Below are positions 60,513-64,000 of a DNA stretch of 64,000 nt, one piece after another. Below the pieces are notes generated by a model. It had not been told where the DNA came from. It searched no databases and saw only the letters and a list, made by a program, of their open reading frames with translations. The DNA is taken from assembly GCA_028712075.1 (NCBI GenBank), contig JAQTQX010000003.1, forward strand, positions 124,001 through 188,000, read 5' to 3'. Source of the DNA: Desulfuromonadaceae bacterium. Lineage in GTDB: Bacteria > Desulfobacterota > Desulfuromonadia > Geobacterales > Pseudopelobacteraceae. Made by a program: the position numbers and the translations under genes. Positions within the stretch are counted from its first letter, which is position 1. Every line of letters begins with the position of its first letter.

Positions 60513-61892
60513 TTACTTATTCTCCTTGTTAAGATCTGTTTTGAGCCTGCCTACCAGGCTCTCAAAAGCCAGTTGGAATGCTCCCTGGTTTTTGCTGGCA
60601 TTGCCGCCAACAGTGACGCTGCCATTTTGAATGCGCACCCAGATGCGGCGATGTGACATGAAAAAAGCGGTATAGACGCCGATCACCATCAGGAAGCATC
60701 CGAGCCATACGATGCCGACACCCGGATCTTTGGCTACCTGCAAGCCGGTATACATATGTTTTTCTCCCCCTTTGTAATGCAGGACCGGACCTTTGCCATG
60801 ATTTTTTGCATGTTCGATATTTAATTCCGGATGGTTGGCATACACGACAAACCGCTCCGACGTACCGTCTGTTTTGTGAATTTCTACGTTGGCGGCAGGG
60901 CCTGAAAGTCCAGGAGAATATGGTGCAATATCCGGTGTGGATTCAAGCAAACACATGCTGCTGCCATCAGGCAGTTTCGCCGAGGATTGCCCACCAACGG
61001 TCAGAGAAACAGGATTTTTGCCATCAAGATCGGTAGCGGTAAAAAGATATTCGCTGGCATCCCCATAGCTTGATTGATAAAACGTAATCCCTTTATAGGT
61101 CAGCGGGTCATTGACGATGACCCGGGCATTGGCGTAGCCTGGCACCGGCTTGCCGTTTTCCAGCACGGTCAGGATGCTCTTGAACTCCTTTGGCGCGCCG
61201 TTGGAGTATGTGGCCATACTGAATTGTTCAAGACGCAGTGTATACCCGAGGTCAAGTTCCTTGCCTGAACGCAGCATTATTTTTGAAATGCTTTCACCCT
61301 CAAGTATGTTCACATACCCCTTGAAACCGAAAAGTGACCCGACCAGAGCTCCAATAAAGATAACGATGACACTCAGGTGAACGAAATATACTGACAGTCG
61401 GCACCAAGGGTTCTTCTGGGCAAAGAAATGGAGAGTACCGCCTGTTTCTGTAACAACCGGCTCGGCAAATTCAGTCTCCAGAAAGGCGGTAATCTGCTCC
61501 TTCAGTTGTACCGGGTCATTCGAATTTTTGATGGTAGCCACATTGGTCAGGGACCGTTCCAGACCATCTTCCATTACTGTTACCGGCTGGGTGATGATCT
61601 TCCAGATATGAGGCAACCGCTTGATTGAACAGGCGACCAGATTGACGGTTAGCAGGTAAAGCAGCAGGATGAACCACCATGAATGGTACATATCGAAAAA
61701 GCCCAGAGCTTTATAGAGGCTGATTTTTGCCGGGCCGATCGTAGCAAGATATTCTTCAGCAGGCGTCCCTTGGGGAATCACAGTACCTATGATTGAAATG
61801 ACCGCCAGGGAGATCAGCAGGAACATGGTCAGTTTCAGTGAGCAGAAAGCGTCCCAGAGGGAACGCAATACATCTTTTTTTGGGGTTGTCAC
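60513..61892 (-). CDS. resB: Cytochrome c biogenesis protein ResB (Ccs1)
   Basis: About 459 residues. GTG at 61892 follows AGGAGG and gives the usual N-terminus (LWDAFCSLKLTMFLLISLAV, IGTVIPQGTP). Three N-terminal helices are followed by a large extracytoplasmic domain and a final helix near the C-terminus (GVGIVWLGCFLMVIGVYTAF). Motifs include HLSVIVIFIGALVGSLFGFK and NDPLTYKGITFYQSSYGD. It partners CcsB to hold apocytochrome and haem for ligation. Confidence 0.93.
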   Translation of the reverse strand: MTTPKKDVLRSLWDAFCSLKLTMFLLISLAVISIIGTVIPQGTPAEEYLATIGPAKISLYKALGFFDMYHSWWFILLLYLLTVNLVACSIKRLPHIWKIITQPVTVMEDGLERSLTNVATIKNSNDPVQLKEQITAFLETEFAEPVVTETGGTLHFFAQKNPWCRLSVYFVHLSVIVIFIGALVGSLFGFKGYVNILEGESISKIMLRSGKELDLGYTLRLEQFSMATYSNGAPKEFKSILTVLENGKPVPGYANARVIVNDPLTYKGITFYQSSYGDASEYLFTATDLDGKNPVSLTVGGQSSAKLPDGSSMCLLESTPDIAPYSPGLSGPAANVEIHKTDGTSERFVVYANHPELNIEHAKNHGKGPVLHYKGGEKHMYTGLQVAKDPGVGIVWLGCFLMVIGVYTAFFMSHRRIWVRIQNGSVTVGGNASKNQGAFQLAFESLVGRLKTDLNKENK

Positions 61893-62024
61893 GGGTAATT
61901 CTCCTCCTAAATTAGTGCTGTTGTAGCAGGGTGCCCGGAACAGCCTCCGGGACATCGCCTGAACGTGCACTATCAGTGATTTTTTACGGGTGTTGCTGAA
62001 ACAGATTAACTTGTAAGGAGAGCG

Positions 62025-62396
62025 TCAGGCGGCGTTTTGCGGCGGAACAAAAATTGTGAGATACACCTGGGGCAATGACCAGAAAAATTCGGGAAAAAGC
62101 TGGGTGACAATTATCGGTGCATACTTAAGCTGCAGACACTGGCCAAGCGGAGCAGAACAGACACAACAGCCGCATGATGCGTCGCAGCATACATGCCCAC
62201 CATTATCGGAGCAGGGGCAGGTATCAGGAGAGAGCGGAAGCAGCGCACCGGAGACGGCATGCGGCGAATTTCCGTGAGCATCTGGCATTGCAGCAACAGC
62301 ATGGCTGGCGACCGGAATGGCCAGATAGATGATGATCAGCAGTATCGCGCTCAAAGAATACACGCGTGTGCAAAATATGGAGATGTTTAGCGACAT
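62025..62396 (-). CDS. Cysteine-rich exported protein of unknown function
   Basis: A 123-residue protein. A signal anchor or peptide lies at about residues 12-36. The mature part has a dense cluster CPCSDNGGHVCCDASCGCCV followed by C and a Gln-Cys pair, nine cysteines in about 30 residues. The end, LPQVYLTIFVPPQNAA, recalls small DUF2946-like copper-associated proteins. Metal binding is likely but unproven. The start has no strong ribosome site. Confidence 0.6.
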   Translation of the reverse strand: MSLNISIFCTRVYSLSAILLIIIYLAIPVASHAVAAMPDAHGNSPHAVSGALLPLSPDTCPCSDNGGHVCCDASCGCCVCSAPLGQCLQLKYAPIIVTQLFPEFFWSLPQVYLTIFVPPQNAA

Positions 62397-62440
62397 GGAC
62401 GCAATCTATTCAAACCGCGGTAGAATGTCAACAGTCTGTC

Positions 62441-63193
62441 TCATGTTGTCGGAAACCAGATGCCGGCTCCCATGGTCATGCCGATGTCGCGACAGCCGAG
62501 ATAATCGCTGTGAATACGCAGACCTCCCTCAGTAATTGACATGCCGACCTCTACCTTATGGAACGCCTCGTTACGGCTATGATCGGCGACAAGTAGCACC
62601 GTCGATTTTATCTGTCTCAGCTTCAGGTACAGCTCAGAGATATTCTTGAGATTATCCGGGAAAAAATCCTCTATCGGATCGAGGACAATCAGCTTGCATT
62701 TGAAATATTCGCTGAATTGATGCAGATGCGTGTACGTCTTGGTCATACTGCCGGAGACATCAACCAGGTGTGGAGCAACCCCGAAACATTCATCGAACAG
62801 GGATATGTGGGTGAAATTATCCAGATTTTCATCTATCTGGCCGGAAAGATGAGGGACGCTTGTCCACCCTCTTGCCAGACGCTTAAAGCGGCGATGACTG
62901 TCCTCATCGGTGTCGCGGGCGTTAATGAAAAGCACTTTGCCCGGTTGCAGACAGCGGTAGCGATCGAGAAACGGCAGGCCAAATGCAACTGACATAGCCA
63001 ACTGAGTTGCCAAGGTTGTCTTGCCAAAGACGTTACTGGATTGAAGCGACACCAGCGCATTTGCCGGAATTAACTCATCGATGAGATAATCTTCCGGTTT
63101 CGGCTGGATGAACGGGCGTTTCTGCCACTCTCTGATCCCCAGCTTCTGGGCAAACGGATTTTCCTCAATCTTCAAATTGACAGCCACTGACAT
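62441..63193 (-). CDS. RecA-fold AAA ATPase (RepA/AAA_25-like) with eroded P-loop
   Basis: A 250-residue protein; ATG at 63193 follows GGGAGGTGG. DYLIDELIPANALVSLQSSN then VFGKTTLATQLAMSVAFGLP correspond to the Walker A region, but the usual first Gly of GxxxxGKT is replaced (SSNVFGKT). KVLFINARDTDEDSHRRFKR and LIVLDPIEDFFPDN (Walker B) follow. RSxH-like DHSRNEAFHKVEVG matches the hexameric replicative-helicase-like family. The role is unknown; it is monocistronic or linked to the PBP gene downstream, 51 bases away. Confidence 0.75.
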   Translation of the reverse strand: MSVAVNLKIEENPFAQKLGIREWQKRPFIQPKPEDYLIDELIPANALVSLQSSNVFGKTTLATQLAMSVAFGLPFLDRYRCLQPGKVLFINARDTDEDSHRRFKRLARGWTSVPHLSGQIDENLDNFTHISLFDECFGVAPHLVDVSGSMTKTYTHLHQFSEYFKCKLIVLDPIEDFFPDNLKNISELYLKLRQIKSTVLLVADHSRNEAFHKVEVGMSITEGGLRIHSDYLGCRDIGMTMGAGIWFPTT

Positions 63194-63244
63194 CTGTCTG
63201 CCACCTCCCGGTACGCTCCATTATCTCAGTATCCAGCGGTCCCA

Positions 63245-64000
63245 TCATTCTTGTACCTTCTGCGCTTCTCCCGTATCAGCCGGCATCTGTTGTTCATCGG
63301 GAACAGCTACAGGCTCCGGATTCCGAACAGCACCACCATGTAATGGGCAATATTCCTGCGGCTCGGTTCCGACAGCATAGAATTCATCCCGTTTTTCCGG
63401 ACAGTCTGGCGTTGCCAGATAACCGGTTACGGGATCAATGGTCACAGACAGAACACTGTCCGGCTGCGGAAAATCAGCTGCAGGCCTTGCCAGCACAGCC
63501 GCACGCATGAACCGCTCCCAAATCGGGGCCGCTATCGCACCACCGGTGAAACCTTTGCCACCCGGCTTAGGCTTGTCATGCCCCACCCAGACACCAGTGA
63601 CAATCTGATGGGTATAACCTATGAACCAGGCGTCCCGGTAATCATCTGTTGTCCCGGTTTTCCCGGCGGACGGGTGCGCCTGACTGAACTTTTTAAGCCC
63701 TTTGGCGGTGCCGTAAGTCATGACATCCTTCAGCATCCCGGTTGTAATAAAAGCGGTCGCGGGTGAAAAAACCGGCGTCGCAGCAGACTGAATAACGGCC
63801 CAGGTCCGCTGGTTTCGATCATAAATTCGGGAGATGGACCTCGCTTCCACACGCATGCCACCGTTAGAGAAAGGGGCGTACGTCTGAATCAGTTCACTCA
63901 ATGTCACTTCACTTGTTCCCAGTGCCAGTGAAAGTCCGTTCTCCGCACGTAACTGCAACCCTGCCCTGCCGGCAAAATCAGCAAAATAAGGAACACCGAT
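63245..64000 (-). CDS. Penicillin-binding protein 1A, C-terminal part, 5' end outside window
   Basis: The frame is open through base 64000, giving about 251 C-terminal residues. LSLALGTSEVTLSELIQTYA and FSNGGMRVEARSI belong to the transpeptidase domain, with the KTGTTDDYRDAWFIGYT triad motif and GVWVGHDKPKPGGKGFTGG. A C-terminal linker has a Cys-containing DCPEKRDEFYAVGT and a Pro-rich tail. Class A PBPs polymerise and cross-link peptidoglycan. The glycosyltransferase part is upstream, outside the window. Confidence 0.93.
   Translation of the reverse strand: MGVPYFADFAGRAGLQLRAENGLSLALGTSEVTLSELIQTYAPFSNGGMRVEARSISRIYDRNQRTWAVIQSAATPVFSPATAFITTGMLKDVMTYGTAKGLKKFSQAHPSAGKTGTTDDYRDAWFIGYTHQIVTGVWVGHDKPKPGGKGFTGGAIAAPIWERFMRAAVLARPAADFPQPDSVLSVTIDPVTGYLATPDCPEKRDEFYAVGTEPQEYCPLHGGAVRNPEPVAVPDEQQMPADTGEAQKVQE

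Overview
The window reads as chromosome of a Geobacter-like bacterium (Desulfuromonadota). This is inferred from gene content: two sensors with periplasmic c-type haem motifs (a histidine kinase and a chemotaxis receptor), System II cytochrome c maturation (CcsB/ResB), a bacteriohemerythrin, PEP-CTERM surface proteins, a short ArgA-type N-acetyltransferase, UPF0182 and UPF0158 proteins, and a riboswitch-controlled cobalamin nucleotide-loop operon. No rRNA, CRISPR array or prophage was seen. One tRNA (Arg, anticodon ACG) is present.

Layout. 1-7 kb is a forward run: UPF0158 protein (cut by the window edge), AI-2E-type permease, copper-type P-ATPase, haem sensor kinase, CCA-adding/poly(A) polymerase-family enzyme. 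7-14 kb is mostly reverse strand and rich in envelope proteins: a lipoprotein with eight fibronectin III repeats, a DUF1003 protein, a RodZ-like protein and a cohesin-domain lipoprotein. 14-31 kb is accessory. Its two ends mirror each other: IS21-like end remnants plus related PEP-CTERM genes with shared 3' flanks lie in opposite orientation at 14.8-16.0 kb and 28.4-29.6 kb. Between them are a medium-chain dehydrogenase, a TetR-controlled operon (ABC1 kinase, ABC ATPase, ABC permease, LolA-like protein, outer-membrane barrel), an EFR1 flavodoxin-ferredoxin and a deleted IS110 transposase. A third PEP-CTERM gene, a decayed DNA adenine methylase fragment and the tRNA follow.

31-43 kb is housekeeping: HNH nuclease, HAD phosphatase, isochorismatase-like hydrolase, iron-sulfur flavoprotein-like reductase, thiol peroxidase, NUDIX hydrolase, a glycosyltransferase fusion, DUF2288, YceH, then cobU-cobT-cobS behind a cobalamin riboswitch. 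A 53-residue ribbon-helix-helix protein, SlyX and a haem-containing chemotaxis receptor come next.

43-64 kb: groES-groEL with a perfect CIRCE operator; hemerythrin, PilZ, cupin, ferrochelatase, cyclophilin, LUD protein, ComF, Rrf2 regulator; the reverse group hypE-ybaK-argA-like; a FabMG-like protein with bamD and plsY; DTW protein, UPF0182, TerC behind a yybP-ykoY (manganese-type) riboswitch, ccsB-resB, a cysteine-rich exported protein, a RecA-fold ATPase with an eroded P-loop, and the C-terminal part of a class A penicillin-binding protein cut by the right edge.

The least conventional parts are the 17.6-25.6 kb envelope-transport operon, the mirror-image borders of the 14.8-29.6 kb segment, and the nested perfect-arm inverted repeats inside that operon. 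All functions are from reading the sequence; no database search was run.
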